Positions 19,443 to 32,970 of a DNA stretch of 64,000 nt are shown here, one piece after another (positions within the stretch are counted from its first letter, which is position 1; each line of letters begins with the position of its first letter). Both the position numbers and the translations under genes were made by a program. This stretch comes from Zingiber officinale (lineage: Eukaryota; Streptophyta; Magnoliopsida; Zingiberales; Zingiberaceae), in contig NC_055992.1 of assembly GCF_018446385.1 (NCBI RefSeq), positions 103,496,947-103,560,946 on the forward strand, written 5' to 3'. The notes under the pieces are model-generated. The model was not told where the DNA came from. It did no database searches and saw only the letters and a list, made by a program, of their open reading frames with translations.

Positions 19443-22400
19443 TCAAGAGCGATCATGTATGTGATGCTTTTCATCAGAAGCCTGAAGATTTTCTTGCAAG
19501 AATGCTGCACATTTTACACACCTAGCGAAGTTGTTAAAGACTCTGCATTCAGATCCTATGTCTACATTGGTAGCCGATATACTTGCAACTTCAACTCCCT
19601 TGTTTGCTTCCTGACAGTAAGGAAAAAGTAAACCTTAGCAATTTCAGATGATGCATATGGACTTCAAAAATAATGTCATTGTCATTGTCATTGTGGCTGA
19701 CTTTCTGAGATGTAAATGAGTACGTTTTGCAGTGATAAATTAAGAACGGTTAAAGGAACAGACAGAAACCTAAAAAAATGTCTTACCGTCATTCAGTAAT
19801 GTCGCATCTGCTTCGGCTGGCAGAGACCTATTCTCAGATAGATCAACCGGAATCTTTTGGCTATCTGAGACCTCATTATTCTTGTCTCCAGGTGCTCTGG
19901 AATCCTGATCTACATTACCGGGGGCCTATGGATAATAAAGTTTAGTTTCATCTTAAAACATAGAACAACTGTTTTTGTAGAAATTGAAGCTTTGATCTGA
20001 CAATCTAATGGATTAATGAGAAATAGTGAGAGCAACCATATTACCGATCAGGTTCAAGAACCAAAACTCTTTTGAAAAACCAATCATAAATTCCAAAGTC
20101 CAAATCAAGAAGTTCTATTGGGTATACACCATAATCTAAAAAACACCTAGACATGTATCTCATCAAAACCTAAGATATACATAAAACAGCAGGAAAATAA
20201 GGACTAACAATGTAACATTGAATACTATTGTTTCGGGATGGAGTGTAAATAAGAAAGTGTTAAAATAAAATTTTCATATCATTACAGTATTGACATAAAA
20301 AAACAATTAATTTGTAAATAGGTTAAGACAAGTTAAACTCTAGCCTTTGCATATGAAGATTGTCAATTGTACACGTGTTAGTTTGATTTACATATATTTC
20401 AAGTATATAACCAAATGATGTGATGTTGGGCTCGTGCTGAGTGCTCTAGATCATGTTTGAACTGTAGTTTTAAGCATCCATGACTGAGATCATGTAATAG
20501 TTGTTGTATCATGTAAATGATTAAGCACTCGTGTCATTGGGATAGATAGTATCCACGACACACTGGATCCATTCCTTAAATTTTGTAAATAAATTTGTAA
20601 CAAAGATGGATAAACATGATTATGGATATGGAAATGCATGCATCAAATGAAGGCGACCAAAATTCAAATAGAACTTCCACTCAAGGCACAGTATAGTTGG
20701 GAAAAGTAGCAATATCCGAGTAATTCAGTCATTGAGTGACAAATTAAAGCACCGCTGAATCAGTAATAAGCCTTATAATTCATAAAGTAGAAGATACCAA
20801 TCGAAGAGTAAAATCTCATTCATGCATATTAAACTAATAGGGGTGCCCCCTATGAAAGAAGCTGATACTCTTCAAGGCAAACACTAGGTCATAAAATGGA
20901 TACATGTAGATGATCAGTTTATAAAAATGACAATTTGTTTTCATAAAAATGACTTTTGTAGACTATCAGTTTTACACTACTATCAGTAAATATCTTATTA
21001 CTAAAATTGGATACATATGATGCTATTCTAAACTGACTGATATACCTTGCCACAAGGAGTTATATTGGTCAAATTTGAACCAAAAATTTCAACAGATGGG
21101 CTGCAAAGTTTTGGCCCTTCAACATGAGGATTATCAGGTTGCTCCGGATCTGATATTCTCTCTCTCTCAGCAGATATATTGGTCGCACCAGTAGGTTGGT
21201 TCAAGTTTGCCTGATTGCTCACGTTGTCATCAACCATTCTTCTGTCAGAAGCATAACAAATTCACCAATAAAGAGAATAGGATTAATTTGGAGCTCTAAA
21301 AATTGGACCAAAAAGCAATTTCATACTTCTTGTAATGAGTATGATTATCTATGCTAATATTTGATGTGCTGGAGAACAGCATGCCGTGGAGCAATTTTCC
21401 ATCAATGGTTGTTTCAATTGCATATCCGAATCTGTTTACATTTATAACTCTAGCTTCAAATTTGACCTCTCCAGCTGACATCTGATCAGATACTTTTTTG
21501 CCTGGGTAGCAGCAAATGCATGAGTGGGAGTTCAATAAAAGTTAAGCAGTTTTAACAAACAAAGCATCAAACTTTTGATTGACTTCAATATTTTGCTTTG
21601 GGTCCAGGATATAGTGAAGCCTCATAAGGAACTCTTATTGAGTTAGAAGCATGCTTTTTAAAGAGATATTATTTGAGCTGATAATAGGAAACATACATTA
21701 CTAATCCATGTACATGATTCCAAGCTTTTAAGAACAACTTTTCAAGACTGTTAACTGGAAGGAAAACAGTGTAACCTCACAGCATACTAAGTAAACACCC
21801 AATAGTTGCAAAAAAGTACCTTACTTATGAATATCTAGTCATACAATCAGACTGTAGCTTGATATACAACTTTTCTGCTCCATATTCATTATACAAATAG
21901 AAAGTTAATGTCAGGATTCAGTTAACTTATATTCATTACTTTTTTCTAAGGTGCCTAAAGTATGAGGAGAAGATGATCAAGTAATTGCCATTGCTAAGCG
22001 CTACAGCATTATTCAGAGATAAATGTAAGGCTCCACGGAGGAGCAAAGTTAAATGATGTTAAACATCCACCAAGGTTCCTACACCAATATCTCACAGTGA
22101 AGAATTATGTTTTCTCCAACCAGCTAGTTGAAAAACACAAAACAAATTGCTTCAAGTGAAAATTCTGTTAGAATTAAAAGCAGTGTGAAAATCACATACA
22201 AAGTCCTACCAGCCAAATTGGTTTTTTGTGGATGGTTCAACAAATCATATTCTACATGGTGCTTCAGTAATTTATCATCTTTTCGTATTCGTGGACTGAG
22301 AAGACCTTCTTGCTGACACCTTTTCCTCAACTCTCTCCTTATGGAAGGCCTCTTCAGTCTTTGATCATATAACCCATTCACTGGCATACATGGTATTACA

Positions 22401-25400
22401 AGAAATCAAATAGTAAATGACTTGGGGAAAAAAAATGCATCGAGATAGTATATTTACTAGTTTTAAATACAATTCCATCTATAAGGCACATCGAAATGAA
22501 ATGCTTCTAATGCATTATAAAAAGAAATCCAAGAAATCACTGATGCAGAAATCCTATATGGAATCTTGTTTGAGATGGGAGGAAAAAACAGCCAAAATTA
22601 TGTACATATATTGATCAAACCTGTATGCAAGTAATACATATCATCAAGTGCGTCCAGAAATTCATTACATCCACCTAGGAAGGCAATAATGCCTTTACTA
22701 TAATCTAGGCATTCTCCAGCAACAGAAAATCGGCCACAGGGACCTTGGTTATCTGGTACAACTTTGCTCCAAGTCTGTTTCTCTAGAATCCACCAAAAGA
22801 AAGTTTAGTCCAACCCAAAAGAAAATTTCTTCTAATAAAAGCTTAGACTTGAATTTACAAAAACAATAAGAGTCAAGTCTTCATACAGCTTGTTATAATC
22901 TTAAAGCCAGTGTGTTTAATTATGCTAGACCTTGTAATATTAGCATGGCTACACCTTTTAGATAGACAAATGACAGAAATGGATTATTGTTTGAACTGCT
23001 GAGGACTTAGTTGGCAAGGGCACTATGTTTATAATAAAGTGGAAGTTGTTATGCAAACTGAGACCATTAGCAAATGAAAAACTTCCCTTCTATTGAAATC
23101 ATAACTTTCAAAATGAGATGAGCTTCAAAAAGAGTATATGACAAACCTCTCAAATAATCTCAAGCAAAGGGAGATAATATAAAAGTAGATGCTTGAAGAA
23201 AAAAAAAATGGCCCCTAACCATTAGCTTGTAAACTGAAATGCTTTGGCCTCAACTATTTTGATAATACAAATAAGAATGCAACTGACTTTTTTCACATAA
23301 TACATTGCCCACAACAAATTTCAAGACGCGAGATTTTGAAAAGCATGTTAACACACTGACATGTTTGCGCGCTATTGATCCATATTGATGATTGGGCAAT
23401 ACCAGAATGAACTAACAGTATCTTAACAAGTTATCTAAGACTATTTCCAAATAATGCCAACTGTCATTTTATCTAAAAGTTCAACCACATCCAAGTAAAG
23501 AGAAATGAACGTTCTTAGTACCTGCAGAAAATATAAATTTGAAGGATTAGCTATCCTAAACACAGTGTGTTAATAAGAATAAATTCAATAATTCACTCAC
23601 CCAGGTTTAGGACATAAAGGTCATCATAAAGGTTTTTAGCATCACTGAAACCACCAAAAACAAATAAATCATTCCCAAGTGGCACAGTTGTATGCCCAGC
23701 GCGTGGTGGAAAGATCTTTCCAGAAGTCTTCATTGGCTGCCAAACAAGTGTGTCTGCTCGAGGTGAAAATGTGTCACCATTAGGTGCATAGAGAATGAAG
23801 GACATTATTTCCACATGCAGAAAAGGAACAATAGTGATAAAGTTTATACACAATATAGCAGACAATACAACAAAAGCTTCTCCAGGCTGAAATTTAACCT
23901 TTTACAGGATGTTTGTAACATGAAGTGATTTTTTAACAGAGCCAAAAATGTAAGCTCAGTTTTTTAGATGAAACTATAAGCATATATTGCTATTCAAACA
24001 TTGTTGAGATTATAGATCTGCCAGACATGTTAAAGCAACACAATTTACTATAGAAAAATTGTTAACAATGTCATAATGTTCATTAGGTAATACTGTGTCA
24101 TGCAATCATAGTAACATAAGTACATCGCTAATTCCAAAAAACACTAATGGCGAACTTATCTCTGGGTTTGATAGCTTGGACTTTGCAACATCATTACAGG
24201 AGATATACCTACAATTAATATGTGAACATCAGACAAATAGCAACCAGAAGAGTCTTCGCCACCAAGGACTATGATTTGGTTCTTCCATGATGAGCAACTA
24301 TGACAATCACGGGCAGAAGGCGGAGAGCCAGAAGTTACAGCTTGTTCCCAACTTAGTTTCTCTAGTGACAAAAAAGACAATTAAATAAAATTTAGATATT
24401 GACTATTAGCACATTTAGTGACCTTGAATGTGTTGAAAGCATGTGACGATGATTCGACTTTGTTGACAGGAATAATATGGAAAACAAATATGCTATAAGC
24501 TTCACATAAGAAGCATCTTTAAAAATGGAAAGACCAGTAGCTACCTAATCTAACATGAATGAGCATCTCTTAATAAGATAAAGTGATTCTTATACACTGT
24601 TTCTATATGGAGATAAAAAGCAATGAATGCATAAGAGATTTAATCAATTCAGTGCTTATACTTTACAGTTTACAGTGAAATCAATCAGAAACGAGCATAC
24701 AGAAGAAGATGATAAAAATAATTTCAAAGTAGCCTTAAAAGAAACATGTAAACTTCATACCTATATCCAATATGTAAGTATCATTATAATACTTCTCTTC
24801 GTTAGTCTCAGATTTGCCACACCCACCAAAGATGAAAAGCCTTTTGCCAACAAATACAGCACTATGCCCTTCCCGTGCCTCTGGTCCCTCACCATATAAA
24901 TTTGGCAAAATCCAAGTGTTTGATGCTACAGAAAAAGGAAATAACCAAGATGACAAAATGAACATCACTGAAGGATTACAGTCTTATTAGTAGCATGAAC
25001 AATAATAAGGTTTAAAAATAATTATGAAGGGCAAATGATGCTTATGCAGCATGTGTTTCATTGGAATTAAGGATCCAGAAACACTAATCTTAACACACTG
25101 AAGCAATGACCACCTCACTGTGCATGAAGATTAATGAAGAAAATTATGTATCATGGCACTTGCATCCAAAGTATCATATAAATTAGTATGCTCACATGTA
25201 TCCAAAATATGTGTATCCTTGAGCGGGTTCTTTCCATCAGTTCCCCCGAAGACAAACAGCTTATCACCCACAGTAGTACAACTGTGGCTGTCCCTTGGTG
25301 AGGGTGGAATACCTTTCAATGTGGGTTTACTCCATGATTGTTTAACTGTGATGTTAACAATGTACAGATGTCAAGTTATCATTTTAAAAAAAAAAAAAGA

Positions 25401-26281
25401 GGAAAAGGTACGATGAGAATGTATCAGAAAAGGTATAACAAGAACCTGTAAAACACAAATCTAATAACAATCATCAGAAAGTGAGCAACCATGTAATTAA
25501 GATTTTTTTTTCCAATACAATGTTTTTTCACCTGCATATTTTAAAGAAAAAAACCAGCAAAAGAAACTACAGTGTTGAACAGATAAATACTTAAAAATGA
25601 AACGCTCTAGCTCTGTCTATAAAATTTGGCAAATAACAATCACCCCATTCTTGAATCTTGACTATTGATTCAAGTGGTACTTCTTATATACTAAACCCTG
25701 AATAACTTATAGAATTTTAAATGCTGATAGAGCAAAAAGAAACAAAACACAGGGAACAAACAAAATAAAGCGGCATATAACAATCAATCAGTCTCCCTAA
25801 GTCAACAAAACAAAGTGAATGGAACCTTATAACTCCCTAGAAATCTAGAATCGTATTTGACTGAACTACAACTGATAAACAAAATTGCCTAGTCCTCAAG
25901 TATTGTCGTCGTAAGCACCAACTAAAATACAGTCAGTTAACGAGTGGCACAAAGCATCCGACTATAGCATCAAGATCAGAAGCATATGAAAAGGACTAAA
26001 GAATCAGAGAATGGAGAAAGAGCAGAGAGAGAGCTCCAGGCAACAATCAACCCTTAAGTCAGCCATCACCCACCGGTGTCGAACACGTGGACATCGTTGG
26101 TCTGGCAGCGGTCGCGGCCGTATCCGCCGAAGACATACAAGAACCGCCCTCCCTGGACGGCGTTGCAGCTGTGGCCCCACCGGACGCCAGGACCACAAAT
26201 CGCGCCCGCGTTCGCCTCCGCACTCCTCCGGTCGGAAGCCTCTCCCCCTCTCGCGTCCGCACGCACCACCTCCCACCTCAT
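19443..26281 (-). CDS. kelch-repeat protein (galactose oxidase/kelch superfamily)
   Basis: Eleven exons: 26281-26074, 25345-25196, 24925-24761, 24361-24209, 23753-23601, 22782-22621, 22380-22210, 21501-21327, 21241-21046, 19925-19787 and 19606-19443. They total 1836 nt (611 residues), with all phases consistent and most introns phase 1. The first six exons each carry about one kelch blade, with the doublet-glycine signature (YVFGGYGRD, FVFGGTDGK, FIFGGCGKS, IVLGGEDSS, FVFGGFSDA, AFLGGCNEF), so a six-bladed propeller is likely. The one-blade-per-exon, phase-1 pattern fits module duplication. The C-terminal 260 or so residues are not kelch: a basic segment (RRELRKRCQQ), a hydrophobic stretch (VNRFGYAIET), then a polar tail. 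They are of unknown function. The start ATG at 26281 is the first after an in-frame stop. Kelch propellers bind protein partners, and no catalytic motif is seen. The final-exon acceptor is ambiguous (see findings). Confidence 0.85.
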
Positions 26282-26865
26282 CTCCTCCAGAAAGGATTTG
26301 ACCAAAGTAGGGTATACCTAACGATGAGAAGGCGGAGAAATTGGAGCAGAAGAGCTCTAGGGTTACTTCTGCCCTGCCCTGCTCTGCTCTGCTCTGAGAC
26401 AGGAATTCGGATTCTAGAAGTCGACGGGAGCGCGAATACACAAGCTGCTACTCTTTTTATGATACGTCAAATGATAATGACCTCGCCACGTTTGCAAGCG
26501 TTTCGCCATGTGTACCTTTTTTTAATTCTTTTTATTGATCTCTTTCTCTTTTTCTTTTTTCTTTTTTTCTTTTGTCTTTTTTCTTTTAATTCCAAAACTG
26601 GACGAGCTGGGCCAGCTTATTAGGCTTATCTAAAGAGTAATTGGGCCCTTTGAATGGCCTTCTTTTTCATATTTGGGCTCATTATCCCATTTGGAGAATT
26701 CATTTGTATTTAGTTGGTCAGTTTATACCATGCCTAATTGCTCGTGCACGATCATGAGTGATGTTTAGAGCCGTCAATTTGGGTTAGGTTCATCGGGTTG
26801 GCTCGTTCCGTCAAACAATTTAAGTGGGTTAGGTTAGAATTTTATCAACCCAAGTCCGCCACCGG
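26282..26865. other. promoter side of the kelch gene and intergenic DNA
   Basis: GC-rich near the start codon, then a T-rich tract with repeated TTTTTCTTT at about 26515-26590, then an unassigned stretch with repeated GGGTTAGGTT. No gene seen. Confidence 0.45.
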
Positions 26866-27618
26866 ATGTCTGGCAGGTAAGTTAAGATAAGTCACTAGAG
26901 GGGAGTGACTTGGTGAGGACGCGCTCCTCGTTCAAGGGAACAGTAAGCGTCGATCCAACTTAGAATCATTTCGGGAATCTAAGTTGGGATCGTGACTAGA
27001 TTCTGGTCTCGGTGAGACAGAATCTACTCACTACCCTTTTTACTATAATTGTACTAACAATTTATTTTGTAGGGTAGTATAATTTTTATTTGCCTCGGAC
27101 TAACATTTTCTTGCAGGAAATGAGTTTCTGGAAAATGGTGGTTCGGGCCCCCAGAAGGCAAAAGTCTATCTCATCGCAAACGTGGAACGCGCTGATTGGT
27201 CGGGCCGACGTCATGGTCCGAGCCCGGAAGGGATCCGGGTGCCCGGAGCACTCCTATAAAAGGAGCCTTCCTCCAGAGCTACAGATAACAACTTCTTCTA
27301 CGATTGCTCTGTTTCTGCGATGCTGCGAAGCCTCTCCGACAACCTACGGCTCGATTTTTTTTTCAATTGTTGTCAGTATTCTTTTCATAGTTCCTGTACT
27401 TATTATGTAATCGTTTTTGCGAACTATTAGTGATTGCCCACTGAAAATCACTCTCACGTGCGAGCCTTGGAGTAGGAGTCAACAAAGGCTCCGAACCAAG
27501 TAAAATTGGTTTGTGTTAGTGTTGTGCATTTTATTTTTCCACTGCGTACTTGATTTAATAACGATTTTTTTTAACGATCGCTATTCATCCCCCCTCTAGC
27601 GAATTCTACGATCCAACA
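26866..27618 (+). repeat. 5'-truncated Sirevirus-like LTR with primer site
   Basis: Shares the CTGGCAGGTAAG region, a TATA box (about 27256), paired CCGG-type palindromes just before it, and the R-U5 motif GGAGTAGGAGTC with the LTR at 4148-5603. It ends GATCCAACA at 27618, followed by a primer site TGGTATCAGAG at 27621-27631. The first several hundred bases of the LTR are missing. Confidence 0.7.
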
Positions 27619-27894
27619 AGTGGTATCAGAGTAGGTACTACTCTGATTTGGTACAACCACCAATCAGACAAAGGAGGTGAAACCTTTATTTTATTTCTTT
27701 CAGCTTTCAGTTTTTTCGATATATTCCAAATTGGTACAATTACCTCTTTGGAAGCATTTTATCGTAGCAAACCAATCTGAATTGGTGCAACACTAATTCA
27801 GTCTTAATATTTCTTTTTCTCCCACACTGCTAAATTCAAGACCAAGTCTTGGGATCCGTTTTTTTCTGTCTCTTTGTGTGCAGGATTTAGGGCC

Positions 27895-28790
27895 CAGACC
27901 GAGGGTTACAGCACCGTCCGACCTCCTCTATTCAGTGGCGACGACTTCCCATACTGGAAGAAACGAATGGAAGTATACTTGAAGACCGACTTTGACCAGT
28001 GATTTGGCGCCACCAGAGGCTACTAGGTGCTTGTCGACAACTCCAAAAACCCAATATACCCGAAACATTGGAATCCGGAAATGAAGAAGAAAGCTCAGAT
28101 CGACTTCAAGGTGCTCAACACACTACAATGCGGGCTAACAAAGGAGGAGTTGAACTGAGTGGCCCCACACGAAAATGCGAAAGAACTGTGGGGCAAGCTC
28201 ATCGAACTGCATGAGGGAACGAGCGACGCTAAGGTAACCAAACGAGATCTCTTTCTAAATAAATTATTTAACATTAAGATGCAGGAAGGTGAATCCGCGA
28301 GTCAACTCCACGCGAGGATCAAAGACATCCTCAATGGGCTTCATGCCATCGACCACCAAATGGAGAACCGCGATTTAATAAGGTACGCCCTAAACGCGTT
28401 TCCTCGAAATACATTGTGGGCATCCATCATGGATGCCTACAAGATTTCGAAGAATCTTTCAAAGTTAAAATTAGATGAACTATTTTGTGAACTTGAGCTA
28501 CACGAGCAAACTAACGCCAGAACCAAGAAAGGTGTTGCTCTTTTTGCAGGTCCCTCCAAGGAAAAGTCAAGAATCATTCCTGAATCTAAAGGTGAGTCAG
28601 ACCAAGACTCAGAAGACGAAGAACGCCTGGTGAACTTGGTAAGAAAAATGTTTACCAGGAGAAAGAAGAACTTCAACAGAAAAGACCTACAGAAGATCAA
28701 CTCCACTATCAAACCAAAGAATGTGACCTGCTTCGGATGCAACAAAAAGGGTCACTACAAGAACGAGTGTCCGAAGCTGAAACAGAAGTG
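27895..28790 (+). pseudogene. gag: broken Sirevirus-type gag
   Basis: In one frame it reads VRPPLFSGDDFPYWKKRMEV, a family-typical start, then meets three in-frame stops (28000, 28024 and 28156). It is then open from 28159 to 28791, including RYALNAFPRNTLWASIMDAY and a zinc knuckle CFGCNKKGHYKNEC. It is closely related to the gag at 5806 but clearly a different subfamily. The sequence ends abruptly at the junction with another copia family. Confidence 0.85.
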
Positions 28791-31769
28791 AACATAGTAC
28801 CTTCTAAGTCAAAACTCTCTACTCCCATAGAATTGCAGAATGAGCGTAAGCCTAGTCTGAAGCATATTTAGATTTGGATGATCTAGCACATGAGAGACAC
28901 TGATAAATTGGACAGGAGTTCACTTGTTTATAGGTTATCCTAGAGAAACGAAAGGAGGTTTATAGTCCTAAAAATTAGAAGGTCATTATTGGTACCAATG
29001 CCCGATTTTTAGAAGAGGACTATGTAATAAACCATAAGCCCATAAGTAAATTTATTATTAAGGAAATAATAAAGGACACGTCTAATTTAGTACCAACTGT
29101 ACAAGATGAATTATCACAATAAACTGCAACACGTATCACAGATGATACACAATTACAGAAAGTTCCTTGTCATAGTGGGAGGGTTGTTAGGCAACCTGAA
29201 ATATTCATGTTTTGGAAAAGTTTTTGGACTTGATCCCTGGAGAACATGAATTTAATTCCCAAACATATGACGAAGCATTCCAAGATAAAGATGCAGCATC
29301 TTTGAGAAATGAATACATAATTAGAATATATATATATGTTCTAATAAATTATGGAAGCTTGTAGAGCCACCAGATGGTGTAATAGTCATTGGGTCTACAA
29401 TAGGAAAAGAGGGATAGAAGGGAAGGTTGAAACTTTCAAAGCAAGGTTTGTTGGAAAAGGAAACTTTCTCACCGGTAGCCATGCTTAGATCTGTCCGGAT
29501 TCTTTTATCTATTGTTACTCATATGAACTATGAGATTTGGCAAGTGGATGTCAAGATAGCTTTCCTTAATGGAAGTCTTGAAGAAAATATCCATATAAAG
29601 CAACCAGAAGGGTTCATTGCAAAGGGAAAAGAACATCTTGTGTGCAAGCTCAATCAGTCTATGGACTGAAGCAAAGCTTCAAGGTCTTGGAACATTCAGA
29701 TTAATAAAGTAATCCAGACCTATGGATTTATTAAAAAACCGGATGAGTCTTGTGTATACAAGAAGTGTGATGGAAACGTGGTGGTATTTCTTGTACTATA
29801 CATAGATAATATTTTTAGTAGTTGGAAACAATATCAAAGTGTTATCGGAAATAAGGGTATGGTTGTCCAAACAATTCGATATGAAGGACTTAGGAGAATG
29901 CATATATTATTGGGATCAAAGCAATAAGGGATCGCAAGAAAAGAATATTTTACTTATCCCAAGCTTCATATATCAATGCAATCCTTGCTCGTTTTAGCAT
30001 GCAAGACTCCAAGAAAGGTTTTCTACCTTTTAGACATGAAGTAAACTTTATCTAAAGAGATGTCTCCGATGACATCAAAAGAGATAGAAGACATAAAGAC
30101 AGTTTTTTATGCTTCGGCTATCAGAAGTCTAATTTATGTTATGCACGAGATAGGATATCTATTTTGCCATAGGCATGGTTAGCAGATATCAAAGTAATCC
30201 AAGACCGGGATGCTAGACTGTCGTAAAGCATATATTAAAGTACCTTAGAGGGACTAGAGATTATATGCTAGTTTACAAAGCAGATAATTTGATCCCTGTG
30301 GGTTATACGGATTTTGACTTCTAATCAGATAGGGACAATAGTAAGTCGACCTCAGGATTTTGTGTTTACTTTAGGAGGTAAAGCCATAACAATGGAGGAG
30401 TATTAAGCATAGATGTTTTTCGGACTCCACCATAGAAGCTCAGTATGTGGCAGCCTCTAAGGCAATCATAGAAGTTGTATGGCTCAGAAACTTCATGATG
30501 GACTTAGATATTGTAACACCCACGAAATTATAAGATAGGTGTATGAATATTATTTTTTTCCTTAGAGCATAGAAATGAAAAGAATAAGAGAAAAAGGAAA
30601 ATAAAAACAAAAAGAAAAAAATATAGAATAAGAAGAGGTGAGGTCAAGGATTGAACCTTAAACCTCCCACAAATGATGGAGATAGATTTATGAATGATAA
30701 CCATTATGATAAGAAGAAATAATTGGAATAAAAGGAATGAAAAATTTAGTTAAAGGAGAAAAGAAAACTAAGCAAAAGAGCAAGAGAAAACCAAGTTGCT
30801 TACCTCCTTTTCCCTCTTGGTTAAGAAAAGGGAGCAAGCAAAAGAAGGATTGACTACTTCCCTTCCCCTCTCTATTTTCGTGGGAATTAATGGAGTGAGG
30901 GAAAAGAGGAGTTGGGGGAAAGAATGGGGACATGTCTCATTGGCAAGGGATAAATAGGATTAGAGAAGAAAACAAAGGGATTTAATTCATTTTCTTCTTC
31001 CTCCTTCTTCCTTCTCCATTCTCACCAAACCCAAGAAACTCCTTTCCCCTCCTCATACCAATTTCTAAGTTAAGTTATTCTCCAAGAAAGCTAATTACCG
31101 AGAAGGAAACTTCAAGTTCTAGCCCTTACAAGCAAAGGAAACAAGAGAAGATACAAGAAGAAGAGCTTCCACCTTCCTTATCACTAGAACACCTTTTTCT
31201 CTAAGGAAAACCACAAGCGAAAGGATGTAAGTTCCCCTCACCTGTGGTACAATAGCTCTTATTTTGCTATGAAGATTCGGTTGCATATAAAAAAGAAAGA
31301 GAAAGCTAAGAAAACATCATGAAGGAATTCTAACCAAGATAAGATCAAAGGAAGGATATAGAGAATGAAAGGATCTAGATTTAATATGTTTGAATATTTC
31401 TCTTGTAGCATGTATTTTATGGTAAGGATTTATCTGTGTTAAAAATGTTTGGCAAAACCTAGATCCATGAGTATTCGGCCATGGTAAAAACTAAGGGCCT
31501 AGGAGAGCTTTAAGTTAAAACTAAGTATGCCAAGATCTCCTTAAGATAAGTCATGAAACTATTATGATATGCCATGATTATATGTTTAGTTAAACTCTAT
31601 TCATGTCCATGAAGGTTCGGTTATGTTGGATTTTTTTTAAAAGCCTAGGAGAATTTAAAGCAAAATCTAAGATGCTCATGATCTCCTTGATGAAATGACA
31701 TGTAGCTAATCTAGTGGGCTCATGTTTATTGTTGTAAGGAAATTTAAATTCATGCTCTATATCATTCGG

Positions 31770-32450
31770 CCACTTCATGATTTAGGACTTAGGGAACTTA
31801 GAACCTAACTCAATTATGCTCATGTTATTCCTTAATATTTTTGCTATGAAAGTTGTTTAAGGTTCTCATGTTGTTAGGGCACTTGAACCCTAATTTTAAA
31901 CCCTACATGTTTCGGCCACATCAAGATCTAGGGCTTAGGGAACTTAGAACATAACCCAACTATGCTCATGTTATTCCTTGATATATATGCTATGAAAGTT
32001 GTTTAAGGTTTCCATGCTTTTAGGACACTTGAACCTAAATTTTTAGTCCTATAGTATTCGGCCATGTCATGATGAAGGACTTAGGGAACCTAGAACCTAA
32101 CTCAACTATGCTCATGTTATTTCTTGTTATTTTTGCTATGAAAGTTATTTAAGATTCTCATGTTTTTAGGGCACTTGAACCCTAATTCTAAACCCTACAT
32201 GTTTCGGCCACATCAAGATCTAGGGCTTAGGGAACTTAGAACCTAGCTCAACTATGCTCATGTTATTCCTTGATATATTTGCTATGAAGGTTGTTTAAGG
32301 TTCTCATGTTTTTAGGGCACTTGAACCCTAATTTCAAACCCTACAAGTTTCGGCCAATACATGATAAAGGACTTAGGAAACTTAGAACCTAACTCAACCA
32401 TGCTCATATTATTCCTTGAAATGTTTGCTATGAAAGTTGTTTAGGGTTCA
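31770..32450. repeat. tandem array of about 150-bp units inside the solo LTR
   Basis: At least four diverged units share GGGAACTTAGAACCTAACTC, ATGCTCATGTTATTCCTTG and GGGCACTTGAACCC in the same order. Confidence 0.75.
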
Positions 32451-32804
32451 CAAGCTTGAATGATAGTCTTTAACCCAATGCATGCTTGATAGGGTTCGGC
32501 CATGATAAGTTGTAAGTCTAAGTAACCTAGAACTCTACCTAAACTTGCTCATGATAGTTCTTATGGTATAAGAAGTGATGCTTGCTTAGGGTTCACATGT
32601 TGGGATGAAGTTTTCACCATAAACCTAACCTATATGGTTCGGCCACAAAGAGATATTAGGGTTAGAGATCGAATTATGTTTTCCATGTATCTTATATGCC
32701 ATGATTGTAAGATTTCCATGCTTCTATGTTTAATTATGCACATTTATGATCTATACATGATGGAAACCCTTATGCTATGGTGTGTATTATTTATGATGAA
32801 GCTA

Positions 32805-32970
32805 TGTGCAAATTTATGCATGAAGGATATGATGTGTTGTGTGCCCAATTTATGCATGAAATATATGATGTGCTGTGTGCCCAAATTTATGCATGAAATA
32901 TATGATGTGCTGTGTGCCCAATTTATGCATAAAATATATGATGTGCTGTGTGTCCAAATCTTTACATACC
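32805..32970. repeat. short tandem repeat of about 43-bp units
   Basis: Three to four units of TTTATGCATGAAATATATG plus GATGTGCTGTGTGCCCAA. The unit translates to the repeating frame MMCCVP, which is not a gene. Confidence 0.8.

Noticed and set aside
26004-26623. several long frames on both strands around the kelch first exon
   Set aside because: They are composition-driven shadows in GC-rich DNA; only the frame ending in FDT joins the kelch exons in phase.
29427-29669. 80-residue frame as a small gene
   Set aside because: It is a surviving piece of reverse transcriptase in the decayed copia pol.
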